DNA from: Solirubrobacter sp963724195
GTDB lineage: Bacteria > Actinomycetota > Thermoleophilia > Solirubrobacterales > Solirubrobacteraceae
Direction: 5' to 3'
Assembly: GCA_963724195.1 (NCBI GenBank)
Contig: CAVRTQ010000022.1
Location: 1 to 64,000, forward strand
Length of the DNA: 64,000 nucleotides
Shown here: positions 15,981 to 24,527 of the stretch, piece by piece
Layout of the letters: every line of letters begins with the position of its first letter
Position numbering within the stretch: position 1 is the first letter of the stretch
Position numbers and translations under genes: made by a program
The notes under the pieces: model-generated
What the model was told of the DNA's origin: nothing
Database searches by the model: none
Seen by the model: only the letters and a program-made list of their open reading frames with translations

Positions 15981-18042
15981 CTATGCCAGCCGCGCTGCCG
16001 TGGCGGCCGCTTCCTGCTCGTCCTTGACGGGTGCGATGCGGACGGTCAGGGCAGCGCGGCTGAAGCGCTTCGAGCGGGCGATCTGGATCGCGGCGGTCGG
16101 GCCGGGGCGCGGATCTGAGCTCTGGGCGGCGACGCGCATCGCGTGGACGCCGGCGCCGGCGGGCCGCGTCCCCGCCGGGACCACGATGTAGCCGCTGCGT
16201 TCGCTCTGCACCCACAGGTACTGCACCGACGCCAACGGCACGAGCTTCGTACCGACCGTCACGCGCGACCCGTCACGGAGCACCGCGGTGACCCGAGCGT
16301 CACGACCGCCCCAGGACGGGAACAGCACGTCGGCGGTGTAGCGGGAGTTGCCGGAGCGGCGCGTCGCGGTCCAGGACGTCTGGATCCAGTCGCGCGTGAA
16401 GCGATGCGTGACCCGCATCAACAGGCCGCGAGCGGACATGGCGCCCGTCGCGCGCAGGTCGCTGAACGCGCCCGCGTAGGCGCGGCCCACCGCGGCGGAG
16501 GACACGGCGCCCGCACCACTCGGTGCCTTCAGCAGCGTCAAGGGCCGAACGCCCGGCTCGACGCGCGAGCGACCGACCTGGGAGGCGGTGACGCGCTTGC
16601 CGGCCACGTCACGCACCATCAGGCCGAAGGAGGCCGGCGGGCGGCCGCCGATGTTGGACACCACTTCCTGCTCGCCGTCGAACAGCCGGGCGAGGTCGAG
16701 GCCGCCGTACGGGAACGCCTTCTGGTTGACGGCGACGATCGCGGTGTTGTACTTGGGCGTGGTGACGGCGAGCCGGCCGATGTCGGGGTCGAAGGAGTAC
16801 AGCGGCGGCGGCTCCTGCCCGCGCATGCTGCCCATCCCGGCGTCCACGGCCCGCGCGGCGTTGGCCATCACGCGCGCCACGGCGAGCCGGGCGGAACCGT
16901 CGCCCTGGGGCACGGTGTTGACGTCGAAGAACAGCGGGTCCGGGACCCCGTTCTTCGACCGTCCGGACTCGCGCCCGTAGAACTCGAGCCCGCGGTCGAG
17001 CATGTACTTGGCGTAGCGCGCGTACTCGGCCCCGGGGAGCAGCGACGAGGCTCCGGTGGCGACGCCGATCAGCGCCTCCTGCGTGAGCCCGAACTTCTTG
17101 CCCTGGTGCCAGCGGTCGAAGCCGAGGCCGGAGTCCCAGTTCATGTAGCCGCTGTGGGTCCAGTAGCCGCTGATCACGCGCTTGATCCACTGCTGGGCCA
17201 AGGCCCGGGACGACGCGGGCAGGGCGGGCATGCCGGCCCGGCGCGCCTGGTCGTAGAAGCGCGTGAAGGTCAGGACGATGTTCGCGTACTCGGCGGAGTC
17301 GACGTTCTTGTCCACGTTCAGCGGCATGTGCGGGAGGTAGTGGAAGCGCAGGCCGGGGCCGAAGTTGCCGATCTTCGACGAGCTGCCGGCGCGCGCCTCG
17401 TTGAAGAAGCGGCGCAGCTGCAGGGACATGTCGCGCTTGAGCAGCGCGGGGTCGCCGGTGACGGTCGCGTCGGCGGCGTACATCAGCGAGTACCAGTTGA
17501 CCTGGTTCAGACGGATGGTCGGGTAGCGCCAGAACTTCCCGCGCGCGGTGCGGCTGATCGCGTCGCGGATGCCCTCCACCGTCGAGTCCGGCAGCTGCAG
17601 GGCTTCGCGGGCGCGGTAGGCGTAGACGAGTCCGTCCACGACCTCGGCGTCGAACACCAGGTGCTGGAAGCCGCGGCCGCTCATCGAGTTCACCCACCCG
17701 GGCGCGTGGACCTGGCCGAGCGCGGGCTTGGTGAGGTACGGGCCGCCGGGTTGTCACCAGGCGCGCGGCCAGCGCACGCGCCCGCGCGTCATTGCGCGAG
17801 GGGCCGGTCCAGCCCTTCATCGCGGCGACGGAGTGCGTCAACAGGAGCATCGAGTTGGCCATCGGCTCGACACCACCGCCGCCGAGCTTGTAGTAGCCGG
17901 CGTCGCCGTCCCAGCGGGAGTCGAGCGTCTGCTGGAGCTTGTCGGCGACGGTGAAGTAGTCGGCGTCGGAGAAGTCGGCCGCCGCCGCAGGCGCGGCGAG
18001 GACCAGGACCGCCACAAGGGCGGCCAGGAGGGAGCGGATCAC
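15981..18042 (-). CDS. Secreted alpha/alpha-toroid-like protein (one frameshift)
   Basis: Signal peptide MIRSLLAALVAVLVLAAPAAAA, then a helical N-terminal region rich in Trp/Tyr (RWDGDAGYYKLGGG, FWRYPTIRLNQVNWYSLMY, SGYMNWDSGLGFDRWHQGK) and a beta-rich C-terminal half, an architecture like polysaccharide-lyase or heparinase proteins. About 686 residues. The frame breaks near 17747; removing one A restores GGPYLTKPALGQVHAPGW. No catalytic residues could be assigned. Probably extracellular and acting on or binding polysaccharide. Confidence 0.75.
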
Positions 18043-18207
18043 TTTTCGGGGCCTTTCGGGGTGTTCCTGGGGAGTGACCCAGACGTTCCCGGAAGGCCGG
18101 CCGCGCGGCTACGCGCCAAGGGTGGGAGCGGCCACCCCGAAGGTGGACGCGCGCACCACCCATTGGTGGCCCACACGCCGACCCCTCTCCCCTTTACGCT
18201 GCGTCCT

Positions 18208-18891
18208 GTGCCCGAATCACCCCTGGACGCCCACGTCGCCACCCCGCAGGACCTGAAGGAGCGGATCGCGGCCGAACGCCGTGGCACCCCGTTCCTCGTC
18301 TACCGGGACGCGGACGACCTGCAGGTGATCGTGGAGCTCGCGCCGACCGGCGATCAGCTGACGATCGGGCGCCGTCCGTCGAACGACATCGTGCTCGACT
18401 GGGACAGCGAGATCTCCCGGGTGCACGCGGCGCTCGAGCGCATCGGCGAGGACTGGACCGTCGTCGACGACGGCCTCTCACACAACGGCACCTATCTCAA
18501 CGGCGCGCGCGTGACGAGCCGGCAGCGGCTCAAGGACGGCGACGTGCTGGCCGTCGGCGGCGTCGTGATGGCCTTCCGGACGCCGGCGGGCGAGTCGATG
18601 TCACGGCCGACCGTCACGGCGATGGGCCCGCACGTCGGCGAGCTGCTCACTCCCGCCCAGCGGCGGGTGTTGATCGCGCTGTGCCGGCCGTTCAAGGACT
18701 CGACGTACGCGACGCCCGCGACCAATCAGCAGATCGCGGACGAGCTCGTGGTGAGCGTCGACGCGGTGAAGTCCACGCTGCGCGCGCTGTTCGAGGTCTT
18801 CGGCGTGGACGCGCTGCCGCAGAACCAGAAGCGCGCGTCGCTGGCGCTTCAGGCGATGCGGACGGGCGTGATCACCCGCCGCGACCTGTGA
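18208..18891 (+). CDS. FHA-domain protein with C-terminal winged-helix-like region
   Basis: GTG start, 227 residues, intact. FHA domain at about residues 35-125 (LTIGRRPSNDIVLDWDSEIS, RVHAALERIGEDW, GLSHNGTYLNGARV), which binds phosphothreonine peptides. The C-terminal part (LTPAQRRVLIALCRPF, TNQQIADELVVSVDAVKSTL) resembles a DNA-binding helix-turn-helix. It is convergent with the Ser/Thr kinase gene, a likely source of its phosphorylated partner. Confidence 0.85.
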   Translation: MPESPLDAHVATPQDLKERIAAERRGTPFLVYRDADDLQVIVELAPTGDQLTIGRRPSNDIVLDWDSEISRVHAALERIGEDWTVVDDGLSHNGTYLNGARVTSRQRLKDGDVLAVGGVVMAFRTPAGESMSRPTVTAMGPHVGELLTPAQRRVLIALCRPFKDSTYATPATNQQIADELVVSVDAVKSTLRALFEVFGVDALPQNQKRASLALQAMRTGVITRRDL

Positions 18892-20901
18892 GCGATCCGG
18901 CTCAGCTTGTTCTCCGGCTGGCTGCCGACCCACAACGTGCCGCGAGCGCGATCGACGCGCCAGTGAGAACGGGTTCGCGGAGACATCCAAGCGGGTCGCC
19001 GACCTTGCGGGAGCCCTTCTCGTCGATCGTGTACAGGTCGCTCGAGCTGTAATTGGTGACGTAGATCGACCCCGTCACCGCGCGCCAGCTGGCGCGGCAG
19101 GCGGCCGACGCTGATCGGGATCACGTCCGTGGTCGCGGTCCGCACCTTGTAGACGGCGTCGTCCTTGGGCGACGCCGCCCACAGGGAGCCCTTGTTGTAG
19201 ACGATGTCCTCGCTGCGGCTGTTGCCGACGCGGAACGCCCTTGATCGGCTGGCCCGTCTGCAGGCTCACGCGCTGGATCTGCGCGCGGCGGCGGGCGGCG
19301 ACCCAGAGCGCGCTCGGACTGGTGGTGAGCGACCCGATCCCGTACGGGATAGTCCACGCTCGCGAGCGTCGCGCCTGACTTCGGATCGAGCTTGAGCAGC
19401 CTGTCGGGCGCGCCTTTGCCCGGGACGAGCGCGACCCAGACCGCGTTCCTGGACGCCGCCACCGCCCCGGGCGGTCCCGGCACGCTGATCGGGTTGCCGC
19501 GCGGGCGGCCCGTGCGCTGATCGAGCCGGACGATCTGGTTGTCACGCCCGACCGCGAGCCACAGCGACCCGAATCCGAACGCTCCGTCGTTGACGCCGAC
19601 GCCGATCTTGGGCGCGAAGGACCGGACCTTGCCGGTCTTCGCCGAGACGATGCGCAGGCGCTGCTGGCGGAAGGAGCCGACGAAGACGTTGTCCCCGAAG
19701 GCGCGGATGACGTTCGGGCGATCGCCGATGGTGAGCTCGTCCTCGACGCGCATCTCGCCGGTGGGCGGTGGGCGTGGCCGTCACGGTGGCGGTCGCGCGT
19801 GGGCGTCGGGGTGGCCTGCGCGGTCGGTTCGGGATCGTCGCCGAGGCCGAAGGCGACGGCCGCGGCGAGACCGGCGCCGGCCGCGGCGAGCAAGGCCACG
19901 CCGAGCAGGGCTCTGCGGCGCTTCGTCCCCGGATTCGACCGCTCCTGCAGCACAGTCTCAGCCTCATCTCGAGGCTGAGGTGCGATGGTCGTCTGCGGCC
20001 TGGCGGCGCTGACCGTGGGCGATTCGACCGGTGCGGCGGCGCCCTTGGCGACGAGCCGCTCGCGTTCCTTGGGGCGCTCGTTGGCGGCCGCGGCCCTGGC
20101 GGCGCGGCCGAGGTCCCCGGCCGACGGGTAGCGCTCTTCCGGGTCCTTGGCCAGCGCGCGGGCGACGACGTCGTCGAACACCTCTGGAACCCCGTGCGCG
20201 GACGGCTTGGGCGGCGGGTCGTGCAGGTGCGCCCACAGCCGCGCCTCGTCGCCCTCGCGCTTGTACGGGACCTCGCCGGTCAGCGTGTAGTACAGGAGGC
20301 AGCCGAGCGCGTAGACGTCGGCGCGCGCATCCACCCGCTCGCCGCGGATCTGCTCGGGAGCGACGTAGTCGAGCGTCCCGACCCAGTGGCCGGGCTTCGT
20401 CGTGCCCGCCATGGAGAGCGCGTGCTTGGTGAGCCCGAAGTCCGTGAGATAGGCGTGGTCGTCCGGGCCGAGCAGGACGTTGGCGGGCTTGATGTCGCGG
20501 TGCACGAGCCCGGCGGCGTGGGCGGCGTCGAGGGCCCCGCCCGTCTGCGCGACGATGCGAGCTGCCCGTTCCGGGTCGAGCGGACCGTCGCGCCGGACAA
20601 GGCTGCGGACGTCGTCGCCGGCGACGTAGCGCATCGCGATGTACGCGATCCCGTCCTCCTCGCCGGCGTAGTAGATCGGGATCACGTTGGGGTGATCGAT
20701 CGATGCGGCGATCTTCGATTCCCGGACGAACCGGGCCCGCACCGTCTGGTCCTCCAGCAGCCCGGCGGCGATGACCTTCAGCGCCACCGTGCGGTCCAGC
20801 GCGAGCTGCGTCGCCCGATACACGACGCCCATGCCGCCGCGGCCCGCCACCGTTTCGATCCGGTGGCCGGCGAACACCGTGCCAGGTTGCAGCTCACCCA
20901 T
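18849..20901 (-). CDS. PknB-type Ser/Thr protein kinase with extracellular repeat sensor (several frameshifts)
   Basis: Kinase domain at about residues 15-280: GRGGMGVVYRA, VALKVI lysine, HRDIKPANVLL, DFGLTKH, APEQIRGERVD. A transmembrane helix (RRALLGVALLAAAGAGLAA) follows at about 330-350, then an extracellular repeat region resembling a beta-propeller (AFGDNVFVGSFRQQRL, FGFGSLWLAVGR, LWVGSQPENKL). The sensor is split among frames by at least four single-base shifts (about 19765, 19345, 19235, 19080, 18960), so the end is uncertain and overlaps the FHA gene. ATG 20901 is chosen; TATACC about 8 nt upstream suggests a leaderless mRNA. Confidence 0.85.
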
Positions 20902-20996
20902 CGGCGAGAGGTATACCGACCGCTGGTCCGGGAGGAGCATTCCACCCTGTCGTAACGGACCGGGCGGTCAAAGGTGGCGCAGGTGCGCCCAAAGAG

Positions 20997-21067
20997 CGGG
21001 GGACCGAGGAATCGAACCTCGAGCAAGGGTTTTGGAGACCCCTATGTTGCCGTTACACCAGTCCCCC
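20997..21067 (-). tRNA. tRNA-Trp (anticodon CCA)
   Basis: 71-nt cloverleaf on the minus strand with acceptor GGGGGAC/GTCCCCC, T-loop TTCGATT and anticodon loop CTCCAAA giving anticodon CCA. The D-arm (TGGTGTAACGGCAACA) resembles those of Gln tRNAs, but the anticodon is clear. Confidence 0.88.
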
Positions 21068-21140
21068 AGCGGCGCGTCATTGTAGACAAGGACACGACGG
21101 GTTCGGCCAAATTCGTCAGCCGCGTACCATGGGCGGCCCT

Positions 21141-21222
21141 GCGGGCGTGGTGGAATTGGTAGACACGCCGGCCTTAGGAGCCGGTGCCGCAAGGCGTGGG
21201 GGTTCGAGTCCCTCCGCCCGCA
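21141..21222 (+). tRNA. tRNA-Leu (anticodon TAG)
   Basis: 82-nt class-II tRNA with acceptor GCGGGCG/CGCCCGC, anticodon loop CTTAGGA, a variable arm (TGCCGCAAGGCGT) and T-loop TTCGAGT. Confidence 0.94.
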
Positions 21223-21229
21223 TCCAGGG

Positions 21230-21664
21230 TCAATCCGTCACGACGATCCGGAACTCGCCGAGGTCGAGCGCTGCGGGGTCGACGGTGACCGGCTCGACGC
21301 GGCCGTCCGGGTGGACGAGCAGCCAGGTGAACGGGTTCGGGGACTCGTCGGTGACCAGGGCGCGCAGCCCGAGCGCACGGCTGACCGAGCCGACGAGCTC
21401 CGCGGGGGTCTCACCGCGCACGAACAGCGCGACGCTGACCGGGAAGTCGCCGTCGAGGTCGTCGAGCTGCGCGGTGACCGGCGCATCGGTGATCTCGCCG
21501 ATGTCGCCGATGATCTCGACGCTGGTGTCCGGGAGCGAGAGCGCGTCGGCCACGGCGGCGCGCAGCGCTCCGGGCTCCACCGGCCCGGAGAGCAGGAAGT
21601 CGATCCCGTCACCACTCATGCAGGCGAGTGTGGCGTGCCGCGCTTCAACCTCAGGTGTCGTCAC
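21230..21664 (-). CDS. Hypothetical protein, acidic, 144 residues
   Basis: Intact. The GTG start at 21664 overlaps the upstream stop as GTGA; ATG 21619 (MSGDGIDFLLSG) is an alternative. Alternating beta/alpha composition and an acidic N-terminal half (DTSVEIIGDIGEITDAPV, DDLDGDFPVSV), ending LGEFRIVVTD; no domain recognised. Translationally coupled to the DUF3592-like gene, so the two may work together. Confidence 0.7.
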   Translation of the reverse strand: MTTPEVEARHATLACMSGDGIDFLLSGPVEPGALRAAVADALSLPDTSVEIIGDIGEITDAPVTAQLDDLDGDFPVSVALFVRGETPAELVGSVSRALGLRALVTDESPNPFTWLLVHPDGRVEPVTVDPAALDLGEFRIVVTD

Positions 21665-22560
21665 TCGCCGGGACAGAGCGCGTCCGGGTTCTCCGGATCG
21701 ATCCAGACGTCGACCGTGCGGCCGACCTTGTAGTGCTTGAGGTGCCGCCAGCCGTAGCAGTGCTCGAAGACGATCTCGCGCCCTTCGACGTCGAAGTGCA
21801 GCATCACCACGGGCGAGCCGAACATCTCGCGGTTCGTCGCTTCGTGCCGCATCACCGTCCCCCGCGTCCTGCGCCCGCTGTCCTTGATGCGCTTGAGCTC
21901 GGCCATCTGCCGCTCGAAGGAGGACGGCGGCCCGGGTGGTGGAGGCGGCGGCGGCTTCTCGGCTTCGACCCGGCGCTCGACCTCCGCCAGCTCATCCTCC
22001 GAGCGCGCCTTGCCCGCGAGCGGGTTCGACAGCCGCTCCCAGGTCCGGTCGTACAGGTTGGAGCGCTCCCCCACGCCGCGCCGGATGCGCGCCTCGCGCT
22101 CCCACGCGTGCTCGTGGGCGTCGTAGGCGCCGTCCCAGTCGATCCACAGATCCGCGGGGTCGGCGGGGTTGACGAAGCACGGCACCGGCACGTCCTTCAT
22201 CAGCCCGTACTGCGGCCGGACGCGCACCTTGTACCAGCGGTTGCCGCCGCCGACACCACCGCCGGCGGTCCACGCCGGGCCGTCGCGCTCCTCCTGCACC
22301 TCGTACGGCTCGCGTCCAGCGACCTCGATCCGCCAGCGCGCCTTCACGGCGAACGACGTCTCGATCTCCGGCGCGCCGCCGTCCGCGGACGAGTAGTTGT
22401 GCGATCGCACGCGGCACTCAAGCGCGGTCGCGCGCGCCGGAAGCCACCCGCGGGGCGCGCGGCGCAGCAGGCCGGGTCCCATCTCGAAGCCGATGACGCG
22501 ACCGTACACCGATCGGCTGAATCGTACGTGCGTCCATCCGGTCTCAACCCCAAGGCCCAC
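21661..22560 (-). CDS. DUF3592-like hypothetical protein, up to 299 residues
   Basis: Intact. Two segments have the pattern of DUF3592-type modules: an N-terminal one (ALECRVRSHNYSS...KARWRIEVAGREP) and a C-terminal one (TRGTVMRHEATNREM, GRTVDVWIDPENPDALCPGE), joined by a Glu/Pro-rich linker with PPPPPPPGPP. No signal peptide or membrane helix is clear. The start may be ATG 22482 (MGPGLLRRAPRGW). It is divergent from the c-di-GMP riboswitch unit. Confidence 0.65.
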   Translation of the reverse strand: MGLGVETGWTHVRFSRSVYGRVIGFEMGPGLLRRAPRGWLPARATALECRVRSHNYSSADGGAPEIETSFAVKARWRIEVAGREPYEVQEERDGPAWTAGGGVGGGNRWYKVRVRPQYGLMKDVPVPCFVNPADPADLWIDWDGAYDAHEHAWEREARIRRGVGERSNLYDRTWERLSNPLAGKARSEDELAEVERRVEAEKPPPPPPPGPPSSFERQMAELKRIKDSGRRTRGTVMRHEATNREMFGSPVVMLHFDVEGREIVFEHCYGWRHLKHYKVGRTVDVWIDPENPDALCPGE

Positions 22561-22587
22561 CGGTCGAAAACCAGTCCAACAGGGTTG

Positions 22588-22661
22588 ATAAAGGCAAACT
22601 CGTCGTGAGGCGGGGACGCAAAGCTAGAGGTCTCCATGGAAGGAGATGGCTCGGCCGCCAG
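22588..22661 (+). ncRNA. Cyclic di-GMP-I (GEMM) riboswitch aptamer
   Basis: Core consensus is present: GGCAAA, then a stem CTCGTC/GGCGGG capped by a GNRA tetraloop GTGA (22605-22608), the invariant GGACGCAAAGC (22614-22624), and a second helix GGTCTCC/GGAGAT followed by GGC and the closing GCC. The order and spacing match the GEMM-I family, which binds c-di-GMP. It reads toward the tiny ORFs at 22709 and 22786, with a possible sequestering hairpin between. Confidence 0.88.
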
Positions 22662-22688
22662 CTTTCCAAGGATTTTGCATTTGGAAGT

Positions 22689-22704
22689 GGCACAAGGAGG
22701 TGCC
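22689..22704 (+). promoter_or_regulatory. Hairpin presenting a Shine-Dalgarno sequence in its loop
   Basis: GGCAC (22689-22693) and GTGCC (22700-22704) pair around AAGGAG, the ribosome-binding site of the 22709 ORF. A preceding TTCCAA/TTGGAA pair (about 22664-22685) could compete. A plausible expression platform controlling translation initiation. Confidence 0.5.
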
Positions 22705-22708
22705 CTGC

Positions 22709-22789
22709 ATGTTCCCCGACACGAAGTTCCCCCGCGGTGTCCCCGCGGACGCCGCCGCCCCCGCCGACGCTCCGGAGGCCGTCCAGTGA
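22709..22789 (+). CDS. 26-residue peptide downstream of the c-di-GMP riboswitch
   Basis: ATG with AAGGAGG 9 nt upstream. The peptide begins MFPDTKFPRGVP and continues as an Ala/Pro-rich acidic stretch ending APEAVQ. No signal peptide, membrane helix or known family. The strong ribosome-binding site and position directly after an aptamer support translation. Its stop overlaps the start of the next ORF as GTGA. Confidence 0.55.
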   Translation: MFPDTKFPRGVPADAAAPADAPEAVQ

Positions 22790-22830
22790 TCCGCAACCGC
22801 GCCAGCTGGGGCCGTAAGCAGCGCCTGTAG
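22786..22830 (+). CDS. 14-residue basic peptide coupled to the riboswitch ORF
   Basis: GTG start overlapping the previous stop by 4 nt (GTGA, 22786-22789). The peptide ends NRASWGRKQRL, is strongly basic and has one Trp. Too short for family assignment. Alternatively the overlap is fortuitous and only the first ORF matters. Confidence 0.4.
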   Translation: MIRNRASWGRKQRL

Positions 22831-22846
22831 GCAGATTCACCGAAGT

Positions 22847-22880
22847 CGAGGGGCGGGCGGCGCAAGCTGCCCGCCCCTCG
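22847..22880 (+). terminator. Strong GC hairpin after the riboswitch peptides
   Basis: A perfect 12-bp stem (CGAGGGGCGGGC / GCCCGCCCCTCG) with a 10-nt loop lies 17 bp after the second tiny ORF and 18 bp before the next gene. There is no T-tract, so read-through to 22899 is possible. Confidence 0.6.
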
Positions 22881-22898
22881 CGCTATCGTCGCGCCACC

Positions 22899-23366
22899 AT
22901 GGCCGACGAGGACCGCGTCGACATCGAGCATCCCAACCGCCGCAAGGCGTCGTCGAAGCTCGCCCGCCTCGTGGTCATCGTGCTGCTGCTCGCTTCGGCG
23001 GCAGTCGTGCTCATCATCTCGCTCGGCGGCTGGGACACGCAGGAAGGCGCGAAGCCCATCCAGATCGTGTTCATCGCCGTCTACGTCGTGTTCGCGCTGT
23101 TCGTCGCGCGCTGGAGCCGCGGCGTGCTGCCGATGATCGCGGCGCTGGCGGTCATCCTCGGCATCTTCGGCGCGGTGGCCGCGCCCGCCTGGTTCGACCG
23201 TGACAAGGACGGCTTCACCGACCCGGCGATCTCCTCCGGCGTGCTCGGGCTCGTCTGCGCGCTGCTCGTGTTACTGCAGATCGCGTTGTTGCTGAGCGCG
23301 ATGATCGGCTTCCGCCAGCAGTGGAATGTCGAGGTCGAGCGCCGGCGTGAACCGGCGCCCGCCTAG
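22899..23366 (+). CDS. Four-helix membrane protein, hypothetical
   Basis: Intact, 155 residues, ATG start. A charged N-terminus (MADEDRVDIEHPNRRK) is followed by four hydrophobic helices at about residues 25-45, 55-72, 77-97 and 115-138, and a short charged tail. Between helices 3 and 4 is an acidic loop (WFDRDKDGFTD). Function unknown. It could be read through from the c-di-GMP riboswitch transcript. Confidence 0.75.
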   Translation: MADEDRVDIEHPNRRKASSKLARLVVIVLLLASAAVVLIISLGGWDTQEGAKPIQIVFIAVYVVFALFVARWSRGVLPMIAALAVILGIFGAVAAPAWFDRDKDGFTDPAISSGVLGLVCALLVLLQIALLLSAMIGFRQQWNVEVERRREPAPA

Positions 23367-23383
23367 AATCAATCGCCGCGCCC

Positions 23384-23466
23384 GCCCGGGTGGCGGAATG
23401 GCAGACGCGGAGGTCTCAAAAACCTCTGTCCGAAAGGGCGTGCGGGTTCGAATCCCGCCCCGGGCA
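23384..23466 (+). tRNA. tRNA-Leu (anticodon CAA)
   Basis: 83-nt class-II tRNA with acceptor GCCCGGG/CCCGGGC, anticodon loop CTCAAAA giving CAA, a variable arm and T-loop TTCGAAT. Confidence 0.94.
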
Positions 23467-23477
23467 TAGATGCAGAC

Positions 23478-23720
23478 TTAGAGCGGCATCTTGCCGCGGC
23501 CCTTGCGGCCCGCGGAGCCGGACTTGCCGACCATCTTGCTGGACGAGCTGAACGGCTTGCTCAGCCAATGGCCGAGCTTGCCCGGGGCCTTACTGGCACC
23601 GCGGCTTCCCATGCCGAACGCCTTCTGGGACCCACGCTGCGGATGCTGCGACAGCTTGGGGAACAGGAAGGCGAGGATCAGGATCACTACACAGAGGGCG
23701 ATAACACCGGCGATGAGCAT
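23478..23720 (-). CDS. Small single-helix membrane protein with basic tail
   Basis: Intact, 80 residues. One N-terminal transmembrane helix (MLIAGVIALCVVILILAFLF), then a Ser/Gly/Lys-rich tail (HPQRGSQKAFGMGSRGASK ... GRKGRGKMPL). I recall similar short proteins in related actinobacteria, but no function is known. It may interact with nucleic acid or cell wall through the basic tail; that is inference. Confidence 0.75.
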   Translation of the reverse strand: MLIAGVIALCVVILILAFLFPKLSQHPQRGSQKAFGMGSRGASKAPGKLGHWLSKPFSSSSKMVGKSGSAGRKGRGKMPL

Positions 23721-23750
23721 GGGTTTGCCATACCCAACACCTGCGCGATT

Positions 23751-24527
23751 TCACACCAGCGCGCGAGCCAGGGCGTCAACGAGTGTTGGCGGTCCCACGA
23801 TCACGCCCGGGTTGGACGGACCGACCGGATCCACGTGCCGCACCTCGAGCCCCGCGCACTCGCAGATGAGCCCGCCGGCGGCGAGATCCCACGCGTTGAG
23901 GCCGTGCTCGTAGTAGGCGTCGAGCCGTCCGCACGCGGTCCACGCGAGGTCGATCGCGGCTGCGCCGAAGCGGCGGATGTCGCGCACGTCGGGGAGCAGG
24001 CGAGCGACCACCGCGGCCTGTGCGCGACGCACCTCTGAGTCGTAGCCGAACCCCGTGCCGATCAGCGCCGTGGCCATGTCCGTCTTGGTGGAGGCCGTGA
24101 TCGGGTGCCCGTCCAGCGTGGCCTGGCCGCCGCGGGAAGCCGAGAAGAGCTCGTCGCGCTCGGGGTCGTAGACGACGCCGACCAGCACGCCCTCGGAGTC
24201 CTCGGCCGCGATCGACACCGCCCACTGCGGCACGCCGAACAGGAAGTTGATGGTGCCGTCCAGCGGGTCGACGACCCAGCGAATGCCGCTCGTCCCCTTG
24301 GTGTCGCCCCCCTCCTCCCCCAGCACGGCGTCGTCGGGCCGCGCGGCCGTGATCCGCTCACGGATCAGGTGCTCGGCGGCATGGTCGGCTTCCGACACCA
24401 GGTCAGTCGGGGTTGACTTCGCGGAGATCCGCAGCTCCGGCCCGCGGAACGCTTCCCGCAGGAGCGCGCCCGCCTCGCGGGCGATCGACTCGGCGAGCAG
24501 CAGCAGTTCGGTGGCGTTCGCGCTCAT
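23751..24527 (-). CDS. Inositol monophosphatase family protein
   Basis: Intact, 258 residues. Metal-binding motifs of the family are present: LGEEGGD (Glu), WVVDPLDGTINF (DPLDGT) and NAWDLAAGGLICECAG (WDxAAG). It hydrolyses phosphate monoesters such as inositol-1-phosphate or histidinol phosphate; the substrate cannot be told apart here. Its ATG probably overlaps the stop of the upstream amidase. Confidence 0.9.
   Translation of the reverse strand: MSANATELLLLAESIAREAGALLREAFRGPELRISAKSTPTDLVSEADHAAEHLIRERITAARPDDAVLGEEGGDTKGTSGIRWVVDPLDGTINFLFGVPQWAVSIAAEDSEGVLVGVVYDPERDELFSASRGGQATLDGHPITASTKTDMATALIGTGFGYDSEVRRAQAAVVARLLPDVRDIRRFGAAAIDLAWTACGRLDAYYEHGLNAWDLAAGGLICECAGLEVRHVDPVGPSNPGVIVGPPTLVDALARALV

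Noticed and set aside
20997..21067. tRNA-Gln, suggested by the D-arm
   Set aside because: The anticodon loop CTCCAAA gives CCA, which decodes Trp.
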